From NCBI GenBank assembly GCA_005239165.1, contig RAPG01000008.1, positions 124,001-188,000 of the forward strand: a DNA stretch of 64,000 nt, in the 5' to 3' direction. The stretch is from Allopusillimonas ginsengisoli. Lineage in GTDB: Bacteria > Pseudomonadota > Gammaproteobacteria > Burkholderiales > Burkholderiaceae_B. The position numbers and the translations under genes are program-made. The first letter of the stretch is position 1, and the number at the start of each line of letters is the position of its first letter. Of the stretch, positions 37,708-47,747 are shown piece by piece. The notes under the pieces were generated by a model. It did not search any database. It was not told the DNA's origin and saw nothing but the letters and a program-made list of their open reading frames with translations.

Positions 37708-40700
37708 ATGCGTATCAAACGTCTTGATCTGATCAAATATGGCAAGTTTCATGACGAGTCTTTGGTCTTCCCCGCAGCCCCCCACGACTTCCATCTGCTT
37801 GTGGGCCCAAATGAAGCCGGCAAGTCTACTGTGCGCAGTGCAGTTGCCGAGTGGCTATTCGGTATGCCCCAGCGTACACCGCTGGGTTTTTTGCATGAGC
37901 TTAGCGAGCTTCGGCTAGGTGGTGTAGTCGAAGCAGACGGCCAGGAAACCGTGTTTCACCGTGCGCGCGGCCGCACTCCGCTACGCACACCTGCAGATGA
38001 AAAGTTACCCGAAAGCTTTTTACAGCCCTTGTTAGGTGACACCAGCAAGGCCTTTTTTGAGAATATGTTTGGGTTGGATCACACCAGGCTGATCGCCGGC
38101 GGAGAAAGCCTGCTCAAGGCTTCTGATGAGGTCGGGCAAGTGCTGTTCCAGTCAGCGGCAGGTGTGGCCAGCCTTGGGCCGGTACGCGAAGCACTTGAGG
38201 CACGTGCCGCACAGCTCTGGACCAAACGCAGCAGCAGTACAGAGTACGCAAAGGCTGAGGCACGCTATCACGAGGCCCTGGCGGCGTTAAAGTCGTCGAC
38301 TGTGCGCACGCGCGCTTGGTCCGAAGCCAAAGAGGCGCTTGATCAGGTTAATCAGGCGATTGACGCTGCCAACGAAAAACGCCTGCAGTTTGATACCTTG
38401 CGATCACGGCTGGAGCGGGTGCGGCGTGTGGCACCTTCCCTGCAGATGCTTAAAGAAAAAGAGGCTGAGCTTACAGCGCTAGGAGACGTGGTCACGTTCC
38501 CGCCGACGGCCTATACCGACCTGCAAAAGACACAGATTGATCTTGAGGTTGCCCAGCGCGTTCTCGAAGAACGCGGTAAAGACGTGCAAGCCAGAAAGCA
38601 GGAGCGCGAGGCCATTGTGGTTGATCGCGCTGTGCTTGAGTTGGCTGACGACATTGAAAACCTCGACGTGCTGCGCGGGGCATGTGTTAATCATCGCCGC
38701 GATATTCCGCTGCGTGAGGCCGAGGCTGATGGTTTGCTTGCCGCCGCACTCGACGGCGCTGCACAGCTGGGTTGGCCAACCCAGGCACAGGCCTTGACGG
38801 CAACGTTGCCCGATGAGCGTGCGCTGCGACGCGTTACGCTACTGTTGCAACAGTATGGCGGCCTGCTTCAGGCAAAACAGTGGGCTAAGGAAGCTGTTGA
38901 TGAAAAAACCGTGAACTTCACACACAACAGCAGCAGGCGCAGCAGCTCGCTACCACCGAGGTGTCTGTGTCGCTCAGGCTGGCGCTTGACGAGGCGCAAG
39001 GCTTCAGGGCGAGTGCCGCACGTCTTAGCAGCCTGCGTCAAAAAGTCAGTGAGGCGTACGTGTTGTTGCAGAGCGCACTGGCCGAGTTAGGACGGTGGTC
39101 TATGGATGTCCACGCGCTGCGCACGTTGTCGCTGCCGTCCTCTGCCCGCGTGGTTGATTTGGGTCGCGAACGTGAAAGGCTGGTTCGACAGATAAGTGAT
39201 GCAAACGAACGCGTTGTCCAGGATAAAGCCGAGCTCGCACGTCTCAAACTAGAAGCCACACAGTTTGAACAGGCTGGAAAATTAGTTACGCAGGCCGAGG
39301 TGCGGGAGGCACGTCTGAAGCGTGATCAGGCCTGGCAGCGGGTCAGACACGGCGAGCTCACGCTCGACGACGGTGGGCCGCTGGTAGATGCAGGTATCAG
39401 GCTGGCTGATGAACTGGTTGATGCCCAGCTTGGATCTTCTGCTGAAGCGGCGGCATTGCAGGCTGTGCGCCATGCTGCGGAGCTGACCGAAGAGGCATTA
39501 CGCCATAAGTTACAGGCCGTGTCAGACTACGAGAAAGCGCTGCAAAACCATGATCTGATGTGGGCAGCGCTTGTCAATGAGGTAGGCGTTCCTGGAATGC
39601 CGCTGGCTGATATGCCAGACTGGCTGGGCAAACGCGATGTGGCATTGACGGCTGATGCTGCTTTGCGTCAGCGTGAGTCAGAGTTGAACGCCGAGCAACA
39701 GGCTTACGCTCGGGCGGCGCAGGCGCTAGCAGACGCATTGAGGGCAGAATCGGTCGATTTAGGCGATATGGGCGATACGCTTGATCTGCCAGCGCTGGTT
39801 GTGACCGCTGCTGCGCATGTTCAGCGCATGGATGCGGCGCGATCCCAGCAAGACAGCCTTGCCAAGCAAATTTCGCAGGCAGAATCGGCGCTGCATACCT
39901 TGAAGCTAAAGGCGCAACAGGCAGATGCGGCATTTGAAGCCTGGCAGCAGCAGTGGCTGCAGGCCGTGCAGGATGCCAGGCTGCAGCAGGCGATAGGTTC
40001 TCAGGCTGAGGCCGAAGAGGCAGTTGGGCTGGCTTCCCGCGTGGCAGACAAACTATCTCAGGCGCAGGTTATACGTCGTACGCGTATTGACACCATGCTG
40101 CACGACCTGCAGCGCCTGGACGAGACGGCGCTACACGTGGCCAACGCAGTGGGTGAAAAGGTAGTAACAGGCGTTGACGGGGCAGACCTGGCCCGTGTAT
40201 TGATGCGCCGGCTGCGGGCAGCACAGGAAGCGCTCAAAGCAGCGGAGCGCATCGATGGCGCTATTGCCGTAGCACAGCAACAAAACCGCGATGCGGCAGC
40301 AGCCATTGCCAATGCCGAAGCGCGCATTACTCCCTTGCTGTCGCTGGCCGGCACGCGCGATGTTGCCCAGGCCTTGCCGATGGCCGAGCGTTCAGACCGG
40401 CATCGTGCCTTGCAGCTGGCGATTGCTGAAGCCGTTGCTGCCGTCACGCGCGGAAGCGATGGTTTGTCGCGTGAGGCTATCGAGGCTGAGGTGGCCGAGT
40501 ATGCTCCGGCTGAAGTGGAAAGTTTGCTGGAACAGGCGAAACGTGACGTGGCTGAGGTCAGTGAACACTTGCATACGCTTTATCAGCAACGGGTAACGGC
40601 CGAGCAGGCGTTTTCATTGATTAACGGTCAGTCGGACGCAGCAACGGCCGAGGCCCGACGCCAGGAAGCATTGGCTGAAATGGAGGAGCTTGCCGAGCAG

Positions 40701-41186
40701 TACCTGGAGGCCGCTACGGCGGGTCGTCTGCTCAGATGGGCAATTGATCGTTATCGAGATCAGCAGCAGGGGCCTATGCTGCAACGTGCGGGTGAAGTGT
40801 TCTCAGGCCTGACGTTGGGCCAGTTTGTGAGGCTGGGGGTAGATTATGAAGTACAGCCGCCAGCGCTGGTGGCAAGACGGAAAAATGAACAACGTGTTGA
40901 GGTGGCGGGGCTGAGTGAAGGCACGCGCGATCAGTTGTTCCTGGCCTTGCGCATTGCTGCGCTGGAACTGCACCTGACTCATGCTCGCGCATTGCCCTTT
41001 GTCGCCGACGACCTGTTCATCAACTTTGACGATGCAAGATCAAGGGCGGGCCTGGAAGCGTTGCGTACGCTTTCGCAGCATACCCAGGTATTGTTTTTAA
41101 CGCATCATGAGCATTTGCTGCCTTTGGCCTACGAGGTGTTTGGTAATGTCTTGAATGTTGTGCGGCTTGAACGCGGCGCGGCTTGA
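37708..41186 (+). pseudogene. YhaN/SbcC-like coiled-coil ATPase, frameshifted at an A6 run
   Basis: The two frames together make an 1,159-residue SMC/Rad50-type ATPase. The N-terminal half has Walker A GPNEAGKST at about residue 34 and the YhaN-type segment FFENMFGLDH; the C-terminal half has long coiled coils, the signature LSEGTRDQLFLALR, Walker B PFVADDLFINFDD and a final LTHHEHL. The frames part near 38903-38908, a run of six A. With seven A the text reads VDEKNRELHTQQQQAQQL, a natural coiled-coil continuation. As written, the first product ends at 39090 without the C-terminal ATPase half. It would work with the YhaO-like nuclease on DNA ends. Both partners carry a one-base loss at a homopolymer. 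Confidence 0.85.
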
Positions 41187-41359
41187 ACAGGGTGTAGTTT
41201 GGGCGTGATGCACGTTTAAATATGGTGCAGCTTGAACGGCAAGAAGGCTAGCCTTAATGACTAGCCCTCTTGGCCCCGCAGCATGTTGTAACGCCTTTAT
41301 CTTGCCCGCACATGCGTCACGCCGCGACTACGGGCGACGAAGCTGTTAAGCGTATATGC

Positions 41360-42571
41360 CTAGATAACGCCTTGGTCGCGCAGCATGGCCAGATCTTGCT
41401 CAGACAGATCAAGCATGGCGTGCAAAACTTCGTCGGTGGCTTCACCCAGTTGAGGTGGGCCGCGACGCACTGGAGGGCGTTCACCATTAAGCTTGTACGG
41501 CGGTGCCATGATGTGCGCCTGACTGCCATCGGGCAGGCCATAGTGCTGAATTAAGCCACTTTGTTGCGCACGCTCAGACGTTAACGCTTCGTGCAGCCCA
41601 AGTACTTCGCCGCACGGTATGTTTGCCGCTGACAAACCCTGGAGCAGGTCTTTGCGTTTACGCGCAGCGAGCGCCTGGTTGATGACCGGCAACAATGCCT
41701 CGCGGTGCTGGGATCGGCCAAGATTGGTGCGAAAGCGCTCATCCGCAGCCAGTTCGGGCCGCCCGATTACGTCAGTGCAAAAGCGTGCAAACTGGGCGTT
41801 ATTGCCTACGGCAAGAACCAGAGGCCCATCTTGTGCTTCGAACACGCCGTAGGGCACGATGGAAGGATGCGAGTTGCCACAACGTGGCACGTCTTCACCA
41901 ATAAGCAGTGATTCAAGGCCATAAAATGCCGAAACCATGACGCCGCTGTCGAATAGTGCCATCTCGATGTGCTGGCCTTTGCCAGTGCCGCGTCGCTGGT
42001 AAAGCGCAGCCAGTATGGCCTGCGTGGCATACATGCCGGTAAACATGTCAACGACAGAGGTGCCAAACTTGAGCGGCGGCTGGGTAGGCTCGCCGTTCAT
42101 GTACATAAGGCCGGTTTCGCCTTGCATGACCAGGTCATAGCCCGGGCGGGCCGCTTCAGGCCCGCTGCGGTCATACCCCGAGATAGAACAGTAAATCAAG
42201 TCTGGACGAATTTTGCGTAGTTGCTCGTAACCAAGATTGAGCTTTTCTACGCCACCAAATTTGAAGTTCTGCACGACAACGTCGCATTGTGCTGCCAGTT
42301 TGCGGGCGATTTCCTGACCTTCTTTAGTCTGCAGATCAAGTGTGACCGACCGCTTGTTGCGGTTGGCACAGTTGAAGTAGGTGGTGCCAGTTGGACCGAC
42401 ACGCTTGCCCCAGTCGCGCGTGTCATCACCACGCACTGGATGCTCTACCTTGATGATTTCTGCGCCCAGGTCTCCGAGTGCCATGGTGCAAAGCGGCCCC
42501 GCAAAAACGCGGGAGAGATCAAGCACACGGACACCGGCAAGAGGAAGCGAAGAGAGCGTGGTGTTTGGCAT
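41360..42571 (-). CDS. CaiB/BaiF-family (class III) CoA-transferase
   Basis: The 403-residue enzyme moves CoA between carboxylic acids. GVRVLDLSRVFAGPLCTMALGDLGAEIIKVEHP opens the family fold. The catalytic Asp lies in RPGYDLVMQGETGLMY at about residue 158, and YQRRGTGKGQHIEMALFDSG follows. The chosen ATG (42571) matches the family; the frame runs 33 codons further into the upstream gene. It begins four bases after the Bug protein gene, so the two form one transcript. The likely task is activation of the acid that the Bug protein binds. Confidence 0.92.
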   Translation of the reverse strand: MPNTTLSSLPLAGVRVLDLSRVFAGPLCTMALGDLGAEIIKVEHPVRGDDTRDWGKRVGPTGTTYFNCANRNKRSVTLDLQTKEGQEIARKLAAQCDVVVQNFKFGGVEKLNLGYEQLRKIRPDLIYCSISGYDRSGPEAARPGYDLVMQGETGLMYMNGEPTQPPLKFGTSVVDMFTGMYATQAILAALYQRRGTGKGQHIEMALFDSGVMVSAFYGLESLLIGEDVPRCGNSHPSIVPYGVFEAQDGPLVLAVGNNAQFARFCTDVIGRPELAADERFRTNLGRSQHREALLPVINQALAARKRKDLLQGLSAANIPCGEVLGLHEALTSERAQQSGLIQHYGLPDGSQAHIMAPPYKLNGERPPVRRGPPQLGEATDEVLHAMLDLSEQDLAMLRDQGVI

Positions 42572-42575
42572 GGCT

Positions 42576-43565
42576 TTAGTTACGCGCACCGAGTTTGTTG
42601 TCGTTGATGACTTTTTCCCAGATGGCGGAATCGCTAACGATGCGTTGTTGCATGTCGTCGGCATTACCATAAGCCGGATAAGCTCCGACCGAGATCATGC
42701 GCTCGGCAATTTTGGGATCTTGCAATACCTTCTTGAGGGTTTCGGCGAGCTTGGTGCGTGCCTCATCAGACGTTTTGGGCGGAGCGAACACGCCTACCCA
42801 CGAGATAGCCTTGCTGCCTGTCACGCCTTGCTCTTTTAGAGACTTGACGTCAGGAAGAGCCTTGAAGTTTTCTGCGTTAACGGCAATGGCGCGCAGCTTT
42901 CCCGCTTTGATCTGGGGCAGGACGGCGACTGAATCAGAAAGCATAACGGGTACGTCACCGGCCAGTACGGCGGCGACGGCGGGTGAGCTGCCCTGATAAG
43001 GAATGTGGGTGGCGCCAAAGCCTAACTCGGTTTTGAGCAGTTCCATAGTGAGGTTGCCTGTGCTTCCGGTACCTGCTGAGGTGTAGTTTAAGTCACCGTT
43101 TTTACCCGCTTTGGCCAAAGAAGCCAGGTCAGTAACGTCAGGCATAATCTCGGGGTTGACGACAAGAATCAATGGCGTTACATAAGCAACGCCAATGGGT
43201 TGAATGTCTTTGCTGAGATCATACGGATTGCCGGCCAGCATATAAGGAGCGGTAAGGCTAGGTGCGGCTAGCATGCCAATGGTGTAGCCGTCAGGCTTGC
43301 TGCGCATGACGTTGCGTACGCCGATTGTGCCTGATGCACCGGGCTTGTTTTCAGCAACAAAGGTGGCATCCAGCTCTTTGCTGAAGGCCTCAGCCAGCAC
43401 GCGGGTTGAAACGTCGGTTGGGCCGCCCGGGGGAAATGGAATGACCCACGAAACTGCGCGATCAGGGTAGGCGGCATTGGCAACGCCGGCGGCCATCAGT
43501 AGAGATCCGGCTGCGGCGGCCAGCAAGGTTTTGACCGGCATGTGTCGTTTGAGGGAGCTAATCAT
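42576..43565 (-). CDS. Bug-family tricarboxylate-type substrate-binding protein
   Basis: This periplasmic binding protein of 329 residues has a signal peptide of about 31 residues (GVANA). Core motifs of the TctC/Bug family are IPFPPGGPTDVSTRVLA, FVAENKPGASGTIG, KPDGYTIGM, YTSAGTGSTGNLTMELL and HIPYQGSSPAV. Such proteins bind small carboxylates, and many in Bordetella relatives stand apart from transporter membrane genes, as this one does. It is divergent from the IclR regulator gene, and TTCTGCA-type motifs lie between them. Confidence 0.93.
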   Translation of the reverse strand: MISSLKRHMPVKTLLAAAAGSLLMAAGVANAAYPDRAVSWVIPFPPGGPTDVSTRVLAEAFSKELDATFVAENKPGASGTIGVRNVMRSKPDGYTIGMLAAPSLTAPYMLAGNPYDLSKDIQPIGVAYVTPLILVVNPEIMPDVTDLASLAKAGKNGDLNYTSAGTGSTGNLTMELLKTELGFGATHIPYQGSSPAVAAVLAGDVPVMLSDSVAVLPQIKAGKLRAIAVNAENFKALPDVKSLKEQGVTGSKAISWVGVFAPPKTSDEARTKLAETLKKVLQDPKIAERMISVGAYPAYGNADDMQQRIVSDSAIWEKVINDNKLGARN

Positions 43566-43638
43566 GTGGGGATGCCTCTTGATAAGGGGGGCCTGAAGCG
43601 TGGGAGTAGCCAAATAAAATGGCTAGCAAAAACTGCTA

Positions 43639-43740
43639 TGCAGAACTAAAATCCATTCTATTGCATAAGGTTGTCAGGAAGCAAGGGTAAATAGGGACGA
43701 TTTAGTTCTGCATTTGATATATTATTTCTGATACGCAGAA
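43639..43740. promoter_or_regulatory. IclR operator candidates in the divergent promoter region
   Basis: TGCAGAACTAAA (43639-43650) is the exact reverse complement of TTTAGTTCTGCA (43701-43712). A further dyad TTCTGATACGCAGAA lies at 43726-43740. The same TTTAGTTCTGCA recurs in front of the fused hydratase/dehydrogenase gene at 47691. These are good candidates for binding sites of the IclR regulator encoded at 43828. Confidence 0.65.
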
Positions 43741-43827
43741 TACTCCTAGATAAATGAAGTTGATCAAGAAAATGCCTGGCAATGCAAGCTGTAACGTCAG
43801 GGCGCTATCTCGCAAAGGTTAGTAAAT

Positions 43828-44646
43828 ATGAGTGCAGACCCATCCAACGCAGCGCTTCGCAAGCGTCCAGAAAAATCTCCGGTCAGCGAAGACCGGCATT
43901 TTGTCACGGCTCTGGCCAGAGGGCTGGAAGTACTTGCGTGCTTTCGGTCAGGCACTCGCGTGCTGAGTAATCAAGAACTGGCTGAACGATGCCGGCTGCC
44001 CAAGTCAACAGTATCGCGTCTCACCATGACATTGGTCCGGCTTGGGTATCTGACTCACGATGAAGAAAGTGGCAAATACAAATTAGGCATGGCAACACTG
44101 TCACTGGGGGTGGGCATGCTGGCAAAGCTTGATATACGCCAGGTTGCACGTCCTTTCATGCAAGAGGTGGCGGATTATTCGCAGGCCATGGTGTCGCTGG
44201 GTGTGCGCGACCGTCTGTCTATGCTTTATATCGAAAACTGCCGTAGCCAGGCTGCACTTACATTAAGTTTGGATGTGGGCGCCCGCATTCCTATTGTTAC
44301 GTCATCCATGGGGCGCGGCTATCTGGCGATAGCAACTGAGGCAGAGCGCCGCGAGATTGCCGAACGGCTGGGCGAGCTTGATGCCTGGTCACAAAAAGAC
44401 ATTATGGACGGCATCCATAAGGCAGTGGCTGAGTACCAAACCCTGGGCATCACCACATCGTTCGGTGATTGGCAAAAAGATGTCAATGCGATCGCGGTGG
44501 GCTTTCAGCTCAGCAGAAATCAGCCCATCATGGTTATTACCTGCGGGGCACCTTCATTTACTGTATCAAAAGAGTTTTTACTGAACGATGTGCGGCCGCG
44601 ACTGCTCGAAGCGGTTGAAAAAATCAGGATGGCAATGGGTCATTGA
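43828..44646 (+). CDS. IclR-family transcriptional regulator
   Basis: The 272 residues have an N-terminal helix-turn-helix (LSNQELAERCRLPKSTVSRLTMTLVRLGYL, about residues 48-77) and a C-terminal IclR ligand domain (VTSSMGRGYLAIA and a final segment with VITCGAPSFTVSKE). IclR regulators of this kind control catabolism of aromatic and aliphatic acids. It is divergent from the Bug/CoA-transferase pair and lies inside the acyl-CoA gene island. Sequence motifs shared with the 47.6-kb promoter region suggest that it controls both. Confidence 0.93.
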   Translation: MSADPSNAALRKRPEKSPVSEDRHFVTALARGLEVLACFRSGTRVLSNQELAERCRLPKSTVSRLTMTLVRLGYLTHDEESGKYKLGMATLSLGVGMLAKLDIRQVARPFMQEVADYSQAMVSLGVRDRLSMLYIENCRSQAALTLSLDVGARIPIVTSSMGRGYLAIATEAERREIAERLGELDAWSQKDIMDGIHKAVAEYQTLGITTSFGDWQKDVNAIAVGFQLSRNQPIMVITCGAPSFTVSKEFLLNDVRPRLLEAVEKIRMAMGH

Positions 44647-44669
44647 ATGAAGATCAAGGCGCTCACAAC

Positions 44670-45119
44670 TTAGTCGCGCCGTTCGACAACGGCAAACACG
44701 CCATTGGCTCTGAAAATTAGCGTGTCGTTTACATAAAGCGGACACTCAGCAAATGCCAGGGTTTTTCCTTTGCGATGTACGACTGGCCGCGCCTCCACCC
44801 AGTCGCCAATGGCGGCAGGTTTCAGGAAGTCAGAATTCATGCTGACCGTCACTAATCCAGACTTATAGTCGTACGCTCTGGCCAGGGCATCGCCCATGGC
44901 ATTATCAGCCAGTGCCATCAGCATGCCGCCATGTGTGATGTCACGCTGGTTCATATGTTTTTCTTCAATTCGCACACCCATGCCAATGTGCACACCATGT
45001 TCGACCTTCTCAAAATAGGGGCCGCAAAGCGTATTGAAATTGCTGGACCGACTCATCGGTTGGTAACCGTCGGGTATGCCGGTTGTTAGTTCTGCAGCAT
45101 CAACAGGTTTATTGCACAT
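44670..45119 (-). CDS. PaaI-type hotdog-fold thioesterase
   Basis: This 149-residue protein has a hotdog fold with RDITHGGMLMALADNAMGDAL at about residues 59-80, where the PaaI group has HGG followed by an acidic residue, and SMNSDFLKPAAIGDWVEARPVVHRKGKTLAF. It probably hydrolyses acyl-CoA esters, perhaps to release CoA from dead-end intermediates of the neighbouring pathway. Its start overlaps the end of the acyl-CoA dehydrogenase gene by 11 bases, so both are in one transcript. Confidence 0.85.
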   Translation of the reverse strand: MCNKPVDAAELTTGIPDGYQPMSRSSNFNTLCGPYFEKVEHGVHIGMGVRIEEKHMNQRDITHGGMLMALADNAMGDALARAYDYKSGLVTVSMNSDFLKPAAIGDWVEARPVVHRKGKTLAFAECPLYVNDTLIFRANGVFAVVERRD

Positions 45120-46260
45120 CAGCAGTCTCCAGCATATTGCTATAGCGTTGCAGATGAAACGATGTATCGCCCAACATCAGACTGAGTGTTGTGAGCCTCT
45201 TGAAGTAGTGTGCCACGTCGAGTTCGTCTGTAACCCCAATGCCACCATGCAGCTGGACTGCATCTTGTCCGACCAGCCGCGCCTGCTGGTTTACGTAGGC
45301 TTTAGCACCTGACGCCTGGCGCACTCGTGCGTTGAGGTCCTCGTTTTGCATTTCGATAGCAGCGCGTAACGCCATGGAGTCGGCCTGTTCGGCTGCAATG
45401 GCCATGTCAGCAAGACGGTGCTGTAACGCCTGGAAAGTGCTCAGCGGTACACCAAACTGCTGGCGTGTTTTAAGATAATCAAGTGTTGCTGCAATGAGGG
45501 CGCGCATAATACCTGTAGCCTCGGCCACTATGGCGCAGTTGGCCAGAGCAACAGCCTGACTTACTGCCGGTATGGCTTTGCCTTGCTCGCCAACAAGCTG
45601 ATCGGCACTCACTTTTACGTGTTGCAATACGACGTCGCCTGCTCGCGTGCCATCGTGGTTTACCCAGCCCGTAATACTCAGGCCTGTGGTATCTGCTGGC
45701 ACCAAAAACAACGATACGCCTTCCTCGCTTGTGTCGTCACCCTCGTGGCGGGCAGAAATCAGAAAATGATCTGCACTAGGTGCGCCAAACACAACAGCTT
45801 TGTGGCCGTTTAGCACCCAGCCGTCGCCGGCAGCAACGGCCTGGGTTTCCACCAGAGATTCGTTGTATCGTGATTTGGGTTCATAGTGTGCCAGCGCGAG
45901 CATGCTTTCACCTGAAGCCAGTGAAGGGATGAGCACTTCTTTCTGGCTCCGGGTAGCGAAGTTGTTGATCAAGCCGCCGCACAGCACGATAGTGCTGAGA
46001 TAAGGTTCCAGAATGAGACCCTTGCCCAAGGTACGCATGACCAGGTAGGTGTCTACCGCTGTTCCGTCCAGGCCGCCAAACTCTTCAGGAAAGGGCAGGG
46101 CAAGAATGCCAAGGTCGGCGTAGGTGGCCCAGGCGCTGCGACTGAATCCGTCTTCGGTCGAGAGCAGGTTACGGCGCTTTTCAAAGGTATAGTCTCTGCT
46201 AAGAAAGCGTTGCAGCGTGTCTTCGAGGCCCAGTTGTTCTTCAGTAAGGTTGAAGTTCAT
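45109..46260 (-). CDS. Acyl-CoA dehydrogenase, PimD-like small subunit type
   Basis: The 383-residue FAD enzyme oxidises acyl-CoA to enoyl-CoA. MNFNLTEEQLGLEDTLQRFLSRDYTFEKRR resembles PimD-type proteins. The family core is seen in LTEEQ, GGLDGTAVD, VFGAPSADHFLI and the C-terminal VQLHGGIGVTDELDVAHYFKRL. It lies downstream of a second acyl-CoA dehydrogenase gene in the same orientation, an arrangement known for heteromeric PimC-PimD pairs. The exact substrate is not shown. Confidence 0.88.
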   Translation of the reverse strand: MNFNLTEEQLGLEDTLQRFLSRDYTFEKRRNLLSTEDGFSRSAWATYADLGILALPFPEEFGGLDGTAVDTYLVMRTLGKGLILEPYLSTIVLCGGLINNFATRSQKEVLIPSLASGESMLALAHYEPKSRYNESLVETQAVAAGDGWVLNGHKAVVFGAPSADHFLISARHEGDDTSEEGVSLFLVPADTTGLSITGWVNHDGTRAGDVVLQHVKVSADQLVGEQGKAIPAVSQAVALANCAIVAEATGIMRALIAATLDYLKTRQQFGVPLSTFQALQHRLADMAIAAEQADSMALRAAIEMQNEDLNARVRQASGAKAYVNQQARLVGQDAVQLHGGIGVTDELDVAHYFKRLTTLSLMLGDTSFHLQRYSNMLETADVQ

Positions 46261-46344
46261 AGTCTTTCCTTGTCCGCGATGTTTTTGAATGAGCGCGGGT
46301 GATCATGGTATTGGTTTGCGTTGTGGCACAGGCTGAAGAAAGGC

Positions 46345-47547
46345 TTAAATACCCAGTATGGCCTTGCAGATAATGGTTTTCTGAACCTCGCTGGAGCCGC
46401 CGTAGATAGTGGTCTTGCGATTGTTGAGGTAGCGTGCGGTAGAGCTGTAATATTCTGCAGCCATGGCGTCGGATATGCCGTCGGGGTACTGACTGCCGTC
46501 GGTTGCAAGATGGGCAATGCCGTAGGGGCCCAAGGCCAGTGAGGTCAGCTCGGCCAGTTCTTGCTGGATCTCGGATCCTTTAATCTTGAGAATAGACGCC
46601 TCAGGCCCCGGTGCACGCGGCTGACCGTCAGCGGCGATTAGTTTGAGGTTGGTGATCTCAAGTGCCTGCAGCTCAAGCTCGGCCATGGCCAAACGCTCGC
46701 GAAAAGACGCTTCGTCAAGAAGGCTGCCATCACCGTTGCCAGGCTGCGAGGCGGCGATGCGTTTCAGGCGATTGAGCACCGCCTTGGAGCGGCCCACGCG
46801 TGCAATATTTGTGCGCTCATGGCCAAGCAGATACTTAGCATAAGTCCAGCCTTTGTTTTCTTCGCCGACACGGTTCGCGACCGGTACGCGTACATTGTCA
46901 AACCAGACTTCATTCACTTCGTGACCATCATCCAGCATGATGATGGGACGCACGGTAATACCCGGACTGTTCATATCAATGAGTAAGAACGAAATGCCTT
47001 CCTGTTTGCGCACGTCACTATTGGTGCGCACCAGGCAAAAGATCCAGTTGGCATGCTGAGCAAGTGTGGTCCATGTTTTCTGGCCATTGACGATGTAGTC
47101 GTCGCCTTGCAGTATGGCCGTTGTTTTGAGCGAGGCCAGGTCTGAACCAGCACCAGGCTCTGAGTAGCCTTGGCACCACCAGTCTTCACCCGAAATAATG
47201 CCAGGTAAAAAGCGATTTTTCTGTTCCTGGCTGGCATACTTCTGGATAACGGGGGCAACCATTTTTAGCCCGAAAGGCAATTGCTCGGGTGTGAAGGCGC
47301 GACCGCATTCTTCTTCAAAGATATGTCGCTTGATGGCGTCCCAGCCAGTGCCGCCGTATTCAACAGGCCACGCGGGCGCACCCCAGCCTTGTTTGTACAG
47401 TGTGCGTTGCCAGCCCTGACGCTCTTCTTTAGTAAGGGGCTGATCGTTCATGACTTTGCGCTGTACGTCTTTGTTGAGATGCTGCTCAAGAAACGCACGT
47501 ACTTCGTCGCGAAAAGCCAGTTGATCGCTGGTGTATTGGATATCCAT
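46345..47547 (-). CDS. Acyl-CoA dehydrogenase, PimC-like large subunit type
   Basis: This 400-residue FAD-dependent dehydrogenase has GWGAPAWPVEYGGTGWDAIKRHIFEEE near residue 55, WWCQGYSEPGAGSDLASLKTTA near residue 125 for flavin and acyl-CoA binding, and the C-terminal IYGGSSEVQKTIICKAIL. Its composition fits the large-subunit group with PimC. The ATG at 47547 starts MDIQYTSDQLAFRDEVRAF and is preferred to an upstream in-frame start. It is divergent from the fused hydratase/dehydrogenase gene, with candidate IclR sites between them. Confidence 0.88.
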   Translation of the reverse strand: MDIQYTSDQLAFRDEVRAFLEQHLNKDVQRKVMNDQPLTKEERQGWQRTLYKQGWGAPAWPVEYGGTGWDAIKRHIFEEECGRAFTPEQLPFGLKMVAPVIQKYASQEQKNRFLPGIISGEDWWCQGYSEPGAGSDLASLKTTAILQGDDYIVNGQKTWTTLAQHANWIFCLVRTNSDVRKQEGISFLLIDMNSPGITVRPIIMLDDGHEVNEVWFDNVRVPVANRVGEENKGWTYAKYLLGHERTNIARVGRSKAVLNRLKRIAASQPGNGDGSLLDEASFRERLAMAELELQALEITNLKLIAADGQPRAPGPEASILKIKGSEIQQELAELTSLALGPYGIAHLATDGSQYPDGISDAMAAEYYSSTARYLNNRKTTIYGGSSEVQKTIICKAILGI

Positions 47548-47587
47548 GATGAGACCTGTTGTTTGATTTCGATTGCCATACGAATGA

Positions 47588-47710
47588 TTCTGCATAGCGA
47601 AACATTCATCGATATTTCGGGCGGGTTTGCTGGTACGTATAGCTTTACAGCCTCTATACTAGCGATTAGTATAGCTGCAGTAAATCAAAATTTAGTTCTG
47701 CAATGCAGAA
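47588..47710. promoter_or_regulatory. IclR operator candidates between the divergent beta-oxidation transcripts
   Basis: TTCTGCAATGCAGAA (47696-47710) is a perfect 15-base palindrome and begins within TTTAGTTCTGCA, identical to 43701-43712. A partial copy, TTCTGCATAGCGAA, lies at 47588-47601 next to the start of the acyl-CoA dehydrogenase gene. One set of sites could thus serve both transcripts. Confidence 0.65.
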
Positions 47711-47747
47711 TATACTTCGCATTTCAGACTCATCAACAGGAGTGTCC

